Assembly (NCBI GenBank): GCA_014338405.1
Contig: JTDE01000961.1
Location: forward strand, 103,805 to 167,804
Reading direction: 5' to 3'
DNA from: Paragonimus skrjabini miyazakii
Lineage: Eukaryota; Platyhelminthes; Trematoda; Plagiorchiida; Troglotrematidae
DNA: 64,000 nucleotides
Part shown: positions 27,901-42,900 of the stretch, piece by piece
Layout: every line of letters starts with the position of its first letter
How positions within the stretch are numbered: the first letter of the stretch is position 1
Program-made: the position numbers and the translations under genes
The notes under the pieces: model-generated
What the model was told of the DNA's origin: nothing
Database searches by the model: none
Seen by the model: the letters and a program-made list of their open reading frames with translations, nothing else

Positions 27901-30900
27901 GTTTGAACCAAACGGCGTTTGCTCTGTATCGACAAAAAGTAAGGAAGTTGAAGTATATTTCTGACGTAAATTTTCTACAAGGGCCTATGGTACACTACAA
28001 ATTCGAACACTCCAGTCGATCCCACGCTCACAAAACGAATACTTGGGTATAGTGTTAAGTTATTCCATAAGCTTTCAAATTTGTCCCGATCAACCAAAAA
28101 TTGACTTCATCGAACGCCAGACACGGCTTTAAACACATACAAAGCAGAATTAATTGTACCGTTTTGCGGACCACGATATGCAATAGCGTTAATCTGTTCA
28201 AGATCATTATGACTTTGCTACCCACTAGTCACTAACTTTTACCTGGCTCTTAAACGTATGTGACAACTACTTTACACGTGCGGTGGTTTTCCAAGCAATA
28301 CGCAGATGAGTTTAAAAGAGTCAATGGTAATAAATCTTGTACATTCAGAAACCTGTTACACCATTTTAACTTAAGATTGTTACGGTTTGCTGAAAGAGTC
28401 GCAACCAACCGACTCAAGCCAGGTCTCTGTGTTCTGAAACAACTGTTCGTGAGTTTGATCATTCACTGGACTTAACAACCTATCCTAACCCGCCTATTGA
28501 TTATCCATCCTTCCAGTTGCTTGACATAAGAAACCTACCCGTGTTATTGTAAATTTGTTACTGACAAGTCAGTATGAAATGTCTGCATCTATCAGTTTTC
28601 GTGTTCTAATTGCTTTGTTCAAATAATTCTTCTGTTTGTCGCTTAAGTATCTGTTTGTTTTAGTTTACCTATTATATGTTTACCAGGAAAAATAACTGAC
28701 AACATTATACACTTCAACAAACTTTATCAGGCAACATTCAAACATCCACAACGAAACAGCCAATTAATAATTTATCTGCATTTATCTCGGACGAACTGGA
28801 GTCCGTAAGTCAACGTTGATATCAACAGCACTTGCAAGAAAGACACGGAAACTCAGTACTACATTCTTGTGAATTGAAGTTGCATAAGTTATAACGTCAT
28901 AATTTACCGAAGACTATTATCATGGTTGTTGTCATTCACTGGGCATGTGAAATACATGACACAAATAACCCAAAATGGCCTATCACCTATAAATTTTATC
29001 ATATGCCATTCACATGGTAGGATCTGTAGTCCAGGTTCAACGGGTATACACACCATGTGAGTGACAACAACCGCGAAACCAGTCGCGGGTCTCTCGTGAA
29101 TTTCGATACATACCATCTATGTCACTCTACTTTATAAGGTCACAATAAGAATGTCTATATTTTTGGCAGAATAAGTTAGACATACACGAAAATTTACGTT
29201 CATTTCAGTTTCTACCACGCCCATCTCTCACGATTTTAGTCTGCACTATTCTGGTTCTCAACTAGATAGTTAGGAATGTTTGCGACGTGTAAGCTGGTTG
29301 CTGTACTTCGATGATGATAAACGAAATAGCTTATTTCAAACCCAATCGCGAGTATGAGGCTGAAGTACACAGTTCCCCCAAATTATTTTGGCAATCCTTA
29401 TCATTTTAAATGATTATAGGCAACTCAATGGAAGTGAAAATTTTGTTATCCTATTTTTATTTCCACATGGGCGGAGCCGGAAATGGGATAGTTTTTTCTC
29501 AGATGTAGAGGATATGCACGAAAGTTGGAAAAAATTGACACGCTGCCATTAAAAATGACCCAAAATGGGTTTGGGGAAACAATGTTTAGAATGTGGAAAG
29601 TTTCCTGTACTTTGTGGACTTATTTGATTTCTTTTCACTATTGCAATAAAGCTATGTGTAATAATCCTAGAATAAAAACTGAATGAATTTAATCTCATTG
29701 AATGTTAGATTGATTCAGTGGGAATGAAAATAGTTCTATAAAGGCAAAACAAGGATGAATTTCATTCAAATTAAGAACTGCCCAACTTCAATACATTAGT
29801 AAAATTATTAACTTTGTGAGGACAGAAAAACCTATGGAACTTGACTTTTGTGCTTATGGGATCAGTTTCCTACTGTGCAATCCCGTTCGACTCAAGATTG
29901 CAGTCGACGTTCTAACGCTTACAGAGCAAAATGTGTTGAACAACAACGCTCTCGTCAGCGAATTTGTAAAAAAAACACGTAATTTTCACGTGATCAAAAT
30001 ATCTGACAGCATAAAAACTCACTACAAGAACTCACGGACACAAAAATTGCGAGAAGATAGGTGTAAACTTCAAACGTTTATATGATGCATTAACGATTCT
30101 GTTTAAATGCATAGATCTGAACTTTGAAACAGCAAGCCTGAGAGGTAATCACACGTAATTAAAGCTGAATATTTAACTAGGATTCTAATTATATCAGACG
30201 TTATGTTTGCTTATCGAGTTAAAAACAAGCGCAAATAATCACGTATTACAGCGAAGTGCACTCATTGGAAAAATCTCATTGGGTATGGGGACAACCGAGG
30301 GTTCCTCAAAACGCGCAAAGAAGAAGGCATGTGAAGGATTTTCAGATTACATCATTTAAACTAATCACAATCCTCATCATTGTCAGCTTTGAGTCATACC
30401 TGTGTGTCCACTGTCCCGGACTACTGTTCGTTCTGATATTCGTGCACGAAATTGCAGAGTAATCAGTGGGTAAAAAGTGTACGTCAAAGAAAAATTAGGA
30501 GAAAAAAAGAAAATAGAAAGCAACAGGGCTTCGTGTAAAAGAGAAAAAACTGAATCAGTAATCCTGTGTATACAGAATCGTCACTGAATGCAACACACTG
30601 GAATATCGCAGAGTTTTCAACCAACGGAGTGGATGATCACAAACTCCTCAACCAGGTAGCCCAGTCGACGTTGGACGACTGGCAAAGACAAAGTTGGTCA
30701 AGTACCGAGAGTCTAAACGAATCCGCCACAACAGTGGACCGTAGATCAAAACTGAGCGAGCGCACACATTGTAAACCTCGAATTTATTCGACAAATAGAC
30801 GTCACTGTAACGCCACATGTGGCGTAGTTTGATGGATGCATTAGGTGCAATACTACAACTCAACGAAATAATACTACTCAAGATGGTAAAGCGATCGACA

Positions 30901-33900
30901 ATCTCCAGCGGCCTGCCAGTAACAATACACGTGATGTTAATGCTAGCCCAATCCTGCGACAACACACATTCTGAAAGTGCAAATTGCATGACGTACAGAG
31001 CAACCACTATATCCAATCGGTTCAATACGGTCTGTATATTCTCTGCAGAAGGATTAGGTTTAAGAGTGTCGCCCGCACACTCAATACCAGCCGGTTTACT
31101 TCCAGGCGGTAACTCCACTCGAAGTTTACAGAGCCGCCGAATTCTCCTCCCAGAATGCCGACTATCAAATCACTGAAAACGGTGGTGAAGGTTGGACACC
31201 CGTGTCAAACATCACTTGAACTGAACTGCAACCCTCGAATTATCAGATCCTCCAACACAGTTCAAACGATCAGTTCTAATGGGCAGCAATAAACCAGGTG
31301 AGAAACCACGAATTATTGGTGGAACATACTGACTCATCAACAACATCTCGAAGATGCGATGTGCATCTGATGATCAAGGTGACGTTCGCAGAACCCCAAT
31401 ATCACAAATCCTTCATGACAACCCAGGTTTTACGGTAGGTTTCCTGCGGACACAACAACAGAAGTCAACTTGAATTATGAAACTATTTAGTAAGTGGAGC
31501 CGGTAAGTCAATGTTTTGAAAAGTTCGTTATACTTCGCACTAAGGTCTCAAAATACTTATAAATTGATGTTCCGTTAGGGTGGTTGTCGAGCATCAGTTG
31601 CGGAAAAATTGGCGATAGTCATAGGAGGGTACGCCTCCTGCTCAGTGAATTCCACTGGTGAAGTGAATTTCTCTTTTGAAATTCGTACTGATCAACTACA
31701 GAGTGTTAACTACCAAAATGATGACTCCGGTTAACTGACGGATTTGTTTTTGAATTAACCTTGATGATTTTCTAACGCACGCTTGGCAGAAACACACCCG
31801 AATAGTGGTCACTGTGTGACCAGCCTTTCTGATTACTAATATCGGATAGATACAATTTGGTCAACTGAATCCGTGCTCAGGTTTGCCTGTTGTAGTGACC
31901 GAAGATTACCGGAGCCTGCACACGTTACTACCTTTCATGGAGTAACTTGAGGTTTCATTCGCATTCCAGTGCAAAGCAAAACTGGTGGAACCGAGAAGTT
32001 CATAATTACAGGGAGAACCTAGTAATTAGATACTTCAATGCACCTAGACACACATACACAGCCTTACTTATAAATCATACCAATGGGTCTTATGACTTCA
32101 GATAACGTTGGATGCGGTAGTAGTAAATATGGTTAAAACTAATAAACGGAAAAACTAACACCTAAGTTTGACAAAAACGATTATTATAAGTAGGGAATTG
32201 AATGGGCAAAAACCTGGTTAAGAGGACCAAACAATCCCGGATTCTATTATACAGAAGCCGTGTCACTGGAATGACAACTGAATTGCTACATACTCGGAAA
32301 ACCACAATAAATGATCATAGAGAGTTCAGTGCAGTGAAATAATTCGTGTACCCAGAGGGGTAAGTTTCTAGCTTTCCGTATATTGATATCTTCAGAAAAT
32401 GGAGAAGAAATAACCGTACTGAAGATTAAGCATCCATTTGTTGAATTCACTTAAGCATCACCACAAGGTCAGATAGGTTGAGCAAAACTGGGAAAGTTAT
32501 TAATGGACGGCAGTGTACTGGAGAAGATTTGATGTTTGTGTATGGGATTCTCCACCAACCCCAACCTCCCTTGCAAAATAAACTTGTCCAATACAGACAA
32601 TTAGCTCAGGGATAACTTTTCAGAGCCGTTTAACTCTTAGCTAACACTTTACTCGTCTGAGTGGGTCCAATCTGGAACAACCTACCAGAATCTGTCATAA
32701 ACGCGTTACTGATGGCTGAATACAAGCCGAACATTCAGATAATTTGACTATTAGATTCACTGTGATGAAATGACGGCACTCTTCATCTCTATCTCTATGT
32801 TGATGCCAGCCAACTGTTGTCCGTTGAATGTTGCAGTACGCTTGTTGAGCGGTTGACAGACTGTATTAGGATTTGCGTTCCGCCAATTATCTGTTGAATT
32901 TCTTATTTTCATTACTTTTATGACTGGTTATCTGAAACTGAAACAGTCCATCGATTTGTCTTTTTGCTTCAAACTGTCAAAAATGGATTTCCAAGCTGCC
33001 TACAACCTGTTAACTTTCTATGAATCCCACAATGGCTGTTGTATGAGCAAACGCCGTGTTCAGACGCGTTTATTCTGATTCTAAGTGGAATCGGTTGAGG
33101 TCCAGTATGCATGCTTCTGTTGAAAGGAGAGAATGACGTAAGAGAGTAGTTGTATCGGTATCAACTGAGTCAACATTAGTCTAATCTGCCTATATTTGGT
33201 CCAGTGAACATTTCTATCCAACACTTCGCATAAATGCATAGGGCTAAATGAGATAAAGAGGAAAGCTATACGTTCATTTATATGTTTTTATCTACAACGT
33301 ATAATATGGTTTCATTGAGGTAACAGCCTATTGGAGAAATACTGTTATCTTGGGTTCATTGAAGGCTTGGTTCAACGATCCATGTTTGGTGAGAAAGCAA
33401 AACACACTATATGATAACTGGTTCACTTCTGTCAGTCCTGAACAAATCTGTAAATTAAACATATTGGCATATTCTTCTGAACAACCTAATAATAATAAGG
33501 GGCAGTCAATAAAAAAGTGCAAACAGAATGTTCTCGAAGCTGTCTATCGATCGTTGTAGAAGTACGCAATCCGGTTACCTTTTAACAGTCCAGTCCATTC
33601 CGAAGTCAGGTGAATATCAATACTGCCTAATCTTGCTTCTACCTGATGAACTAAACGAGATACCTTTTGTATACTGTCTACCCCATATTGCCGCCGCTCT
33701 ACTAATACATTCAGATGGTTTTTTCTATGCAAAGCCGTTGTATCCTTACCAAACCGTATACTTGGGGTATTAGAAGTGAACGGACTAACTGGACTTGTTA
33801 GCTCTGGTTAGTAGTCACTGAACAAAAGAAAGGATTTCGACCCTTAAACTTGGAGAATCGGATTAGTTTGACGGAAACCAATCACGATGGACATAGTGTG

Positions 33901-36900
33901 AAAATATTCAAACATTCAACCAATGTTTTCTAAGTATGAGTACACAACCTCATTGAATTATAAACATTTAATGGCTTAAATACCCTTCGAACCGTATGAC
34001 GTAGGATGAATGGGAAATTCTGAAAACGAAATGAAGCGGAACCTTCGAACTTCGTGAATTTGTAGGTCAGGTACGATCTGACCTGATTTATAAACGTGTT
34101 ATATAAAGATAAGGGCAAAAACAAATAAAGGATGCTCATATAACAAACCTGGTCAAAAATCTGCAACAGTGCTGGAAGATTTCCATGGAGGTCACCACAC
34201 ACATTGACTGATTCATTTTCTTTCAAATGAATGTCCGTTATATTCGGTAGGTTCTCGAAAGCTATGGCAGATTGCTTAAGTATTTCGCTGAAGATGGTCA
34301 AACTTATCCGGTTCTGAAAAGTAGAAATAGTAAAACGTTGAGTTAAACATTTTTAAATATTTTTAAGTATTCATCCGTGAAACTAAAGCAGACTTAGCTA
34401 GGTTGGGTGTCAGAGTGGCAGCTTCCTCAGACTCTTGTCTTTCCCCGTATTCTTACTTCTGTGATTATTGTAACACTTTAACTAGCTCAGTGAACTTTTA
34501 TTTCAGTACTTGCCACCTCTGTACATTACTTCTCGACAAACTAGATAGATTTTTCTCCACTTTCTTCGGTATTTTAGCTACGGAAAGAGGACAGACGTCC
34601 AAACTGTAGGACTACTCCTTAATCAAAAGCATATGAAAACACATCAGAGATTCGTCGCCTTATTAAGGTGAATACGGGATACTATGAAACCAAATTAAAC
34701 TGTGATACGTGGAGGCTGACAAAATAATTAAATAATCTAGTTAATTTTTTATGTATTGACGAAAAATGCAACAAACTACTTAGCTTTCTGAAAGACTCCT
34801 CGTTATCATGCTTTAATTCATATGATACGAGTAACTTCATTCTCCTCAAGTAGTGTTCATTCGTACCTAAACAGCTGAGGTAAACAAAGCTTGATCAATG
34901 ATGTGAAACAGAAAAACGTTTTCGTATTCTGTCAAAAAAATGTGCTGAAACCTTGCGGCAACCGTTTATGTGAATAGATTCGCCGATATTCGGAAAAACA
35001 TATTGATCAGTCGACTAACTATTGGCGCTACATTTTAACCCATAACATGCATGCGATGGTGACAAAATTTTTGTGAAAAAATGTACACCGAGCGTAGTAG
35101 GAAGACGGTCAAACATATCGATTCAAATCAGATTGTCCCCGGTCGTTCACGATACATTATGGATGAGTATACCCACCTGTTTTATACCCTTCCCCTATGA
35201 ATGAATAGGAAACATTGAACAATTCGGCTATGCTTCGTGAACCTTGAGATCCTTCTGAGAGCGATTGCATCGAACTTTTGTGCCCGGTTGGCGTTGTTAC
35301 AATAACAACTCCCCAAACATGATGACAACACCGTATGCATTGCAAAGAGATGGGGATTTTCAACCAATTACAGGATGAGTCGAATGATATAGTTAGTTGG
35401 TATCAACTCACTGATATTTTGTTCGTTAAAACAGGTACACACTTCATCTTCACCGTTTAAAAATAGATAATATTATCAAAATTTCACAACTTACGTGATT
35501 TTACTCCAATAGTGACGACTTAGGTCCATTTCCTCCTCCTATTCGTAATTAAATGTAATGTCGTTCGGTCTGTTATCAGATTTTGATATCTCGTTGAAAC
35601 GTTCATCAAGATGCATTGGAAACCATCACATGTTTATAGATTTTAAGGTTTTGTATATTCTACTGTTTTCCGGGCGTTGACCGATCCTGAGCATCCTCCC
35701 CTCTCCAAAACCAAAAGTAGTTCTCCCATCGTGTCATAACGAGAATGGACCTTGACGTGGTGTGATGGCTTGCGCATCTCGATGACCTATTGGGCTAAAC
35801 TGGACGGTGTGGCCACCACACCGATAGAGTCACTCATGCCAGGCAGGCCAATAGGTAGAGGTCTGACAAACCAGTCTCCTGATCTTCCAGGTTGGGGGTT
35901 AGAAGAAGTTTGGCATCTTTTTCTGAAAAAAATATACCAGTTCTGGTATATTGCCACCCACCCGCTGCCTTGCGGTATAGGCTTTTGAGCCAAAGGCTTT
36001 GGTTGAGAACCCTAATCATTCTCCCATCTAGATCTGGGCACCCTGGCAGTACCTCAGCACACACACAATCATGAATTGTCACAACACCAGTAATTCCATA
36101 CTGCATCAGCCGTCTCGCAGTATAAACCGGGTTGCCCTCTCCGCTACATACAGCAGGGTGGATAGGCGAAAACATGCTACTGCTGACCCCTCCCCCACTG
36201 TCTTATCAAATTTAGTTCTCAGGCCCCTCTCGACCTCCATTTCTGATAGTTACTTCACAGGTCCCACAACAGATATAGCTAACCCTGGTCACATTGAGCC
36301 GGTAAGTTCCGTCTCTTGCCATTCAGCTTCATGCTCCCCTCGTCCCTTGCTTAGACCTAGAATGCGAATTAATATAGGTGCCTTCAACGTTCGCACTCCA
36401 AAACAGACAGGTCAACAGGCCGCTCTCGCACGAACGTTAGACTGGTTGCATGTCGGTGTCTGCTGTATCTCGGAAACTAGAATCCAGGACAGTAGTCAGC
36501 GTATGGAATTAGCAGCACCCACATTGTCTACCCGATACTGTTTATACACTTCGGGTGACTCCACAGCCGCTGTTACAGGTCAGGCTGGAGTAGGTATTGT
36601 CCTTAGCACGACAGCCGCAGTCTCATTGATAGATTGGATTCCGGTTAACAGTAGACTTTGTGCTGTCCGCTTGGCAGGTTCTGTTTCTTTATACGCCTAT
36701 TGACTGCTGTGACATCGGCGACAAGGACGCATTTTACTCGGATCTGGCCGCTCTCCTTCGGTCGGCACGTGGCTCTGATATATAAAGTCGTTCCGGCCGG
36801 AGATATGAATGCTCAGGTCGGTCACCTTGGTGAGGCCGAATCTCGTTTAGGTGGCAGGTTTGGGATAGCGTCACACCGGTCAGATAATGGTGGGCGATTG

Positions 36901-39900
36901 TTGCAGCTGTGCGCTGAGTATCAGCTATTTTTAGCCAGCACTAGTTTTAGGCATCGTGCACATCATTGCTATACTTGGCGCCCGCCTGCTCCGAATCAAG
37001 CCTGGTCTCAGATAGACCACATAGCTGTTGGTTACAGGTGCCGTGGTTGCATTCAAAACCGTCGTTCTTATTGGAGCACATATTTGGTATGTTGTAATTT
37101 TGTTCTTACTTTTGCTGGTCAACGACCCCACCGACAGCAACGACGGGCTGTTGATAAATGGGCTTTACCATCGGTAAAGCATAAGTACCAAACCAGCTTG
37201 GAAAGCTGCCTTTGTGGTACTCACTCCAAAGACCCTAATAGCTGCTGGACACAAATCGTACAGGCTATTCAGAAAGCAAGTACTGTAGCATGCGGCACAG
37301 GGGTACGTAAGTTTAACAAACATTGGATCTCAGAGAAATCTCTGGAGTTGTTAGAAGCCAGACGGAAGGTTCCTCCTGGTAGTTCACATAATAAGTCCAG
37401 AAGAGATATCCGTAGGAAACTGAAACGTAGTCTAAAGGCTGATTGTGAGGCTTGGTTAGTGGAAAAAGTTAAGGAAATGGAAATCGCTTTTGCTTCAGGA
37501 AACATCGACGAACTCTTTAAGCTGATCCGTGCTACTGGTCCCAATCGACCGTCTGTCAGTGAAGCTATCAGCGAGGCAGATGGCACACTAATCTATAATG
37601 AGTCCAGAAGGTTAGAACGTTGGGCGGAACACTTTGAGGGTCAATTTAGCTGGTCTCCTGCTTCTACCGTGCTGCCTCCACAAACTTGTGATGTAATGCC
37701 CTGGTCGGTAGATATAGAACTACCCACTGAGACTGAGGTTCGCAATTGCATCTCGACTCTCTATCGTAATAAGGCTGATGATGATGATCTCGTACCAGTA
37801 CTTTTTAAAGAAGGTAGAGAGGTGTTAGTTGAGGTCTTGACTCAGCTGTTTCAACTTGTGTGGATGACAGAGACCATCCCTCCGTGCTAGGCTCACGCGA
37901 TAATAGTTCCTATATTCAAGAAAGGTATCAGGAGCTCTTGCGTAAACCATAGGGGAATCAGTTTGACCCCAGTCATTTCTAAGGTTATGGCATCCATTGT
38001 ACTCCGTCGACTCACTGCAGTTCGGGAGTTAAACATCAGAGAAGAACAGGCAGGGTTTCGTCCTGACCGGGGATGTATAGATCACATTTTTACCCTCCGT
38101 CAAATTTTGTAGCAGCGTCATATGTACCGTCGGCCTAAAATAGTCGTATTCCTGTACTATAAAGGTGCGTTCGATTCGGTGGATCGATCTACACTTTTAG
38201 AGTCGCTTAAACGCAGGGTTGTACCGACCAAGTAAGTGAACATACTGTCGGCCCTTTACTCCTATAATTCGGCTCAGGTTAGGGTTTACGGTTAACTGTC
38301 TGAAAGCTTCAGCACCAGAAGTGGCGTTCGTCAAGGCTGTCCCTTTTCACCATTTTTGTTTAATTTCGTCATGGACGAAATAATGGAGGACTGCCTACGA
38401 CACTCGAATGATGCCGGTGTGGACCTCCCACCTGATGAAAGACTGACTGATATTGATTATGCTGACGATAAGGTGTTGCTGTTTGACAACTTTCAAGCGA
38501 CACGAACAACACTAAATGTTATTTCGCGTTCTGCTAAGTAATTCGGAATGCGCTTTGCAGTCTCAAAACGCAAAGTGCTTCTGCAAGATTGCTGTGATCA
38601 CGTAGATTTAATGTTAGATAATGAAGTCATGGAAGTTGTTGACCGGTTTGTATACCTCAGGAAGCTGCATCAGCGGCGGCGTCGGAGATGTAAGGAATGA
38701 AATAGAGGCGCGTATTTCTAAAGCTAGGGCGGTGTTTACTAATCTGAGGCACTTATGGCGACAGAAAGGTATCTCTCTGAAGCTTAGGGGTCGCGTATAT
38801 CAGACGACAGTGAGGGCTGTATTACTTTAGGGCAGCGAAACCTGGCCACTCAGGGTAGAAGACATGAACCGTCTTCAGGTGTTTGACCACCAATGTCTGC
38901 ATTCAATCACTCGTATCGGATGGCCCCAACGCCTAAGTAACTAGGAGGTTAGGAAACGGGTGTTTGGCACTAATTGTCAAACGAGTTCTTTTATTCAGTC
39001 ACTGCATTTGCACAGACTTAGATGGTTAGGCCATGTACTTAGGATGCCAGCTAGTCGTCTGCCACATCGAGCACTCTTTGCCGACGCTGCGGTTGATTGG
39101 CGCGAAGTACGAGGTCGACAGATGATGACCTGGAGTAGACAAAGTAAATCGTTAACGAAGGGGTTGGCTACTGTAGATCGGGTTCGTCTCCCGGGCTGGA
39201 GCCCCCGCGACTCACAGAGTCGGTGTTTTGAGACGTTAGGTGAGATATCGGCTAACCAAGCTCGGTGGCGTGAATGTTGTCGTTGTTTGGCCAAGTTGTC
39301 TGTGAAGTGATCGCACTTAATGACACGGGGCAGTGAAAGCCGTGAAAATGCTGTCTTGCTGATGACGCCTTACTTTCACTTACAGCTCGGTTGTTTGTTT
39401 GCAAGGTGTGGGCGCCTTGATGTTGTATGTTTGAATGTAGACGTAACTATTTTTAATTGGTTAGGTCCCCTCCTCTCTCTCTTTTTTCTTCTCTCTTCCT
39501 AAACAGGGTTTGTTTCTTCTTCTTCGTGGTTGTGTGGCAGTTAAGCATCAGTGTGAACCACTGATGTATTGCCGTCTACAATGATGATGACGATGATGAT
39601 GATGATGAGTTCTCCCATCAGTTTTTGTGTAAACATGTTTAAACATTTTAAAAAAATGTATATCCCATTTTTGTAACTCTCAACTTAACTCGTCCTTTGG
39701 ACATTGTTATAAACAGAAGACAGTAACTCGTTATGAAATAACAATTTACCTTTTACCATCGTGTATATCTGCCTAATCTGCTAAAAGCTGCAACTAATTT
39801 ACTGGGTTCATGAAGCATCGTTGGATTCAGCTTAACTTGCACTTAAAGGATGGAATAAAAATGGTTTTGTTTTACTGTACTACGTACTGACTACGAGGGC

Positions 39901-42900
39901 CACCGGTAACGATACAATCTACATCTTCGCTACTCATATATCAACCGAGTCACTCTGTGTCAATTCGCCGTATAACTCTACCCTATTTAAAAGCCATCGA
40001 ACTGGAAAAAATTGACTTAGGCTCACAGAAGTTTTAGCAGGTCACAGACGATGAGTAACGCTGATGCTTAAAAGACGAAATATTTTTCAAATTTAAATAC
40101 ATCCACAAAACTCGAAAATATGAGCGCCAACTTCACCAAAATATTTTCAGCATACTGTACCACACACTAAATTGGGACATCCATGAAACTCGTAGACGAA
40201 CCACGAATAAATTAGACTAAAGGATTTAGTTAAGTAATACGAGCGTTATTCACTTGGAATACGCTTAAACGTGGTAGAAAATTCACAAGTTGAGAAATAT
40301 CTCTAAACAGTATGTGGCAATTCGCTAAAAGAAATTTTGATTGATCCGGTCCGATTAATTTGGGCCAATCACATGCGCTTCCTGTTATACCAAACACAAC
40401 ACGTCAAATATATACCTAATTGTTCGCTATGTTCACGAAAAGCATTACTTTCACTTTTCGGTCTTAAAAAAATTCGAAATTTTGCAGGCAGTTCAAAATT
40501 AGCTTACCTTTCCAAGGCTGATCATCTGCAAAAGATATTTAAATTCTCTTTGACCTAGTGGAAACTGAATATCTTCCTCGGTAACTTCAGGTGTTAGAAG
40601 GGGCATACAAGAAGAACCCACTAAAGTAAAAAAAACAATTGAGGAAGAAGAACATAACTTGGCTGACAGATGTGTGTAAAACCAATTCAACAAACACATT
40701 GTTTGAACAAAACAGGTAGAACACGAAAACTGGTAGATGCAAGCATTTCGTATTGACTCATCAGTACCAAATTTACAATAACATGAAACGGTGTTTTATA
40801 TCGAACAGTTAGGGGTGGGTAGGATGGATAGTTGATTGATGGATTAGAAAAGGTCACTAAGTCCAGGGTAGGGTCAAATTCACGAACAATTGTTTCTGAA
40901 CACACAGGGCCGGCTTCAGTCGATTGATTGCGACAGCCTCAGCAAACCGCAAGAATCTTGAACTGGGATGACGTAATAAGATTCTGAATGCACAAGCCGG
41001 ATCGATGACGTGACCACTGGTTAGGATGTGTCTTGCGATTGCGGACACTGGTTGTTTGCGTGTTTCAACAACATTGCCGTTCTTCGGTAATACTGAGTTC
41101 TGCACCCATTTAGGCAAATGTTCCTTCATTCTGGAAATCAAACATCTCTCGGTTCTGCCTATGTAACTTTCTTTGCAGTTACATGTAAATTGATAGATAC
41201 AGTGTGAGATGGCACCGACAGGCTGATCTCCTTTGATTGAAGGCATAGGTAGCCTCTGGGTTCGAGCTAGTACACGAAGTTCGGCTGCGTTGAATGTTCG
41301 TTTAATCGAATTAATCAGTCTTTGTGTCGTTTGTTGCATACTGTAATCATCTTTAAAAGGCAATTCTATATAAACCTTCTTCTTTTCTACTGTAACCACC
41401 GGTTCGGATGGCGGTTTCGGCCTACTGTGCCTTTCTATGAACCTTTTCGGGTAACCATTTGATTGTAGTACAGTCGTGATCAACTCTAATTCCTCTGCAA
41501 GACTGTCTTGTGTACAGATTCGTCTTGCGCGCGTGAATAGTGTATTCACTAGTGCTCGCTTTTGATGGACCGGTGTGAAACTACTAAAGTTTAGGTATTG
41601 ACCGGACCATGTGGATTTCCTATAAACACTTTTTTTGATAGAGCCATCCTCCCGGCGACTTATGAGTATGTCTAAAAACGGCAAACAATTATCGGTCTCA
41701 AATTCGCAAGTTACTTTCAGATTGGGATGGCAACTATTTAAGCGGTGCACTAGGTTATCTATTGCCTGTTTGGATCGACTGAATACTAGTGTATCATCAA
41801 CATAGCGTTTGTAGTACGTCAGACTCGCTATGTCTCCGGCTAACTCTTGTTCAATCCTTAACATAAAAAAGTCCGCTAAGATAGGCCCTAATGGCTACCC
41901 CATCTATTTGGCGGTAACACTGATCAAGAAAACGGAAGCTGAATGAATTGTTTTAAACACATTGTTGTCATGTGTATTATTTAAAATTACTTCCTGAGCA
42001 ATAGATTAGGATAATTGATGTAGCCAGTCATGATCAATCGTAACAAGCGTAGGTTGTTATCCAGCAAAGTTGCGGTTTTTTAAAACGTGTTGATAATTCC
42101 TTTTCCTAGCCAGCTTGTGTTGAGTTAAATTCAATTCCTCATGGTGAACTTTTTCATCAATGGGAAAATACCAACTAAATAGATAATTAACAGTCTATTT
42201 AACCTAAGTGTGACCCGATTTGCTTTACAGGCTGCTGATAAAGTTTAATTTTTCAAAGTTGCCTGGCAGAGGAACATAACCTGGCAGCCAAAATATATAT
42301 ATATATTCACTGACGAGCTATTGGTTTGCATCTGCAGCATATTCTTGTCAGTACACAAATGCAGATTCACCTTAAACGAAATTTATCAACGTTTTTTCTT
42401 AAACTAATAAATCCGAGAGATATTTTTAAAAATTATCAGCCAGTTGTATTTTGAACGTTAAGTACACAACATAGCATTAATGCAAATTAACAGTACGAGA
42501 AACTTGTCCAAACTGACCTAACCACAATCACTGCCCAGGACACAGTTACTTTACGTTTGTAGAGTTAGTGAATCCGTACAAATGTTGCACACAAGTTACT
42601 TAGTGTCTTCGTGCTGCTTCAGTCCAAAAAGTTCATTTTGTCGCGCAATCAAAAGTGAAACTTAGACAACGAGTGCAGACGTGAGTGTTGAGAATTCGGT
42701 TTGAAAAGATCCATGCGGGAACACCAATAAATGAGGAAGACATCTTAAAACGGGCGATTAAATTCTCGAATACAAGAAAGTTTTTTAAATGCCTGATAAA
42801 TATAAACCAGGAGTATAACAATTTTACTGTATTATCAAAGTTACTAAAATAGTCGGTGAACTTCAATAGTCTTACTTCTGTACAGAACATCATTAGAACA

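Larger units (their letters stand above)
27222..34148. other. Long PPEF intron with nested retroelement pieces
   Basis: Besides the Penelope, RTE and CR1-like fragments listed separately, the remaining sequence (28.7-30.6 and 31.5-32.6 kb, and 32.8-34.1 kb) shows nothing I can name. Overlapping frames on both strands at 33328-33773 are unassigned. Confidence 0.4.

Noticed and set aside
37269..37586. 105-codon minus frame
   Set aside because: Antisense shadow of the RTE ORF.
38995..39294. 99-codon minus frame
   Set aside because: Antisense shadow of the RTE C-terminal domain.
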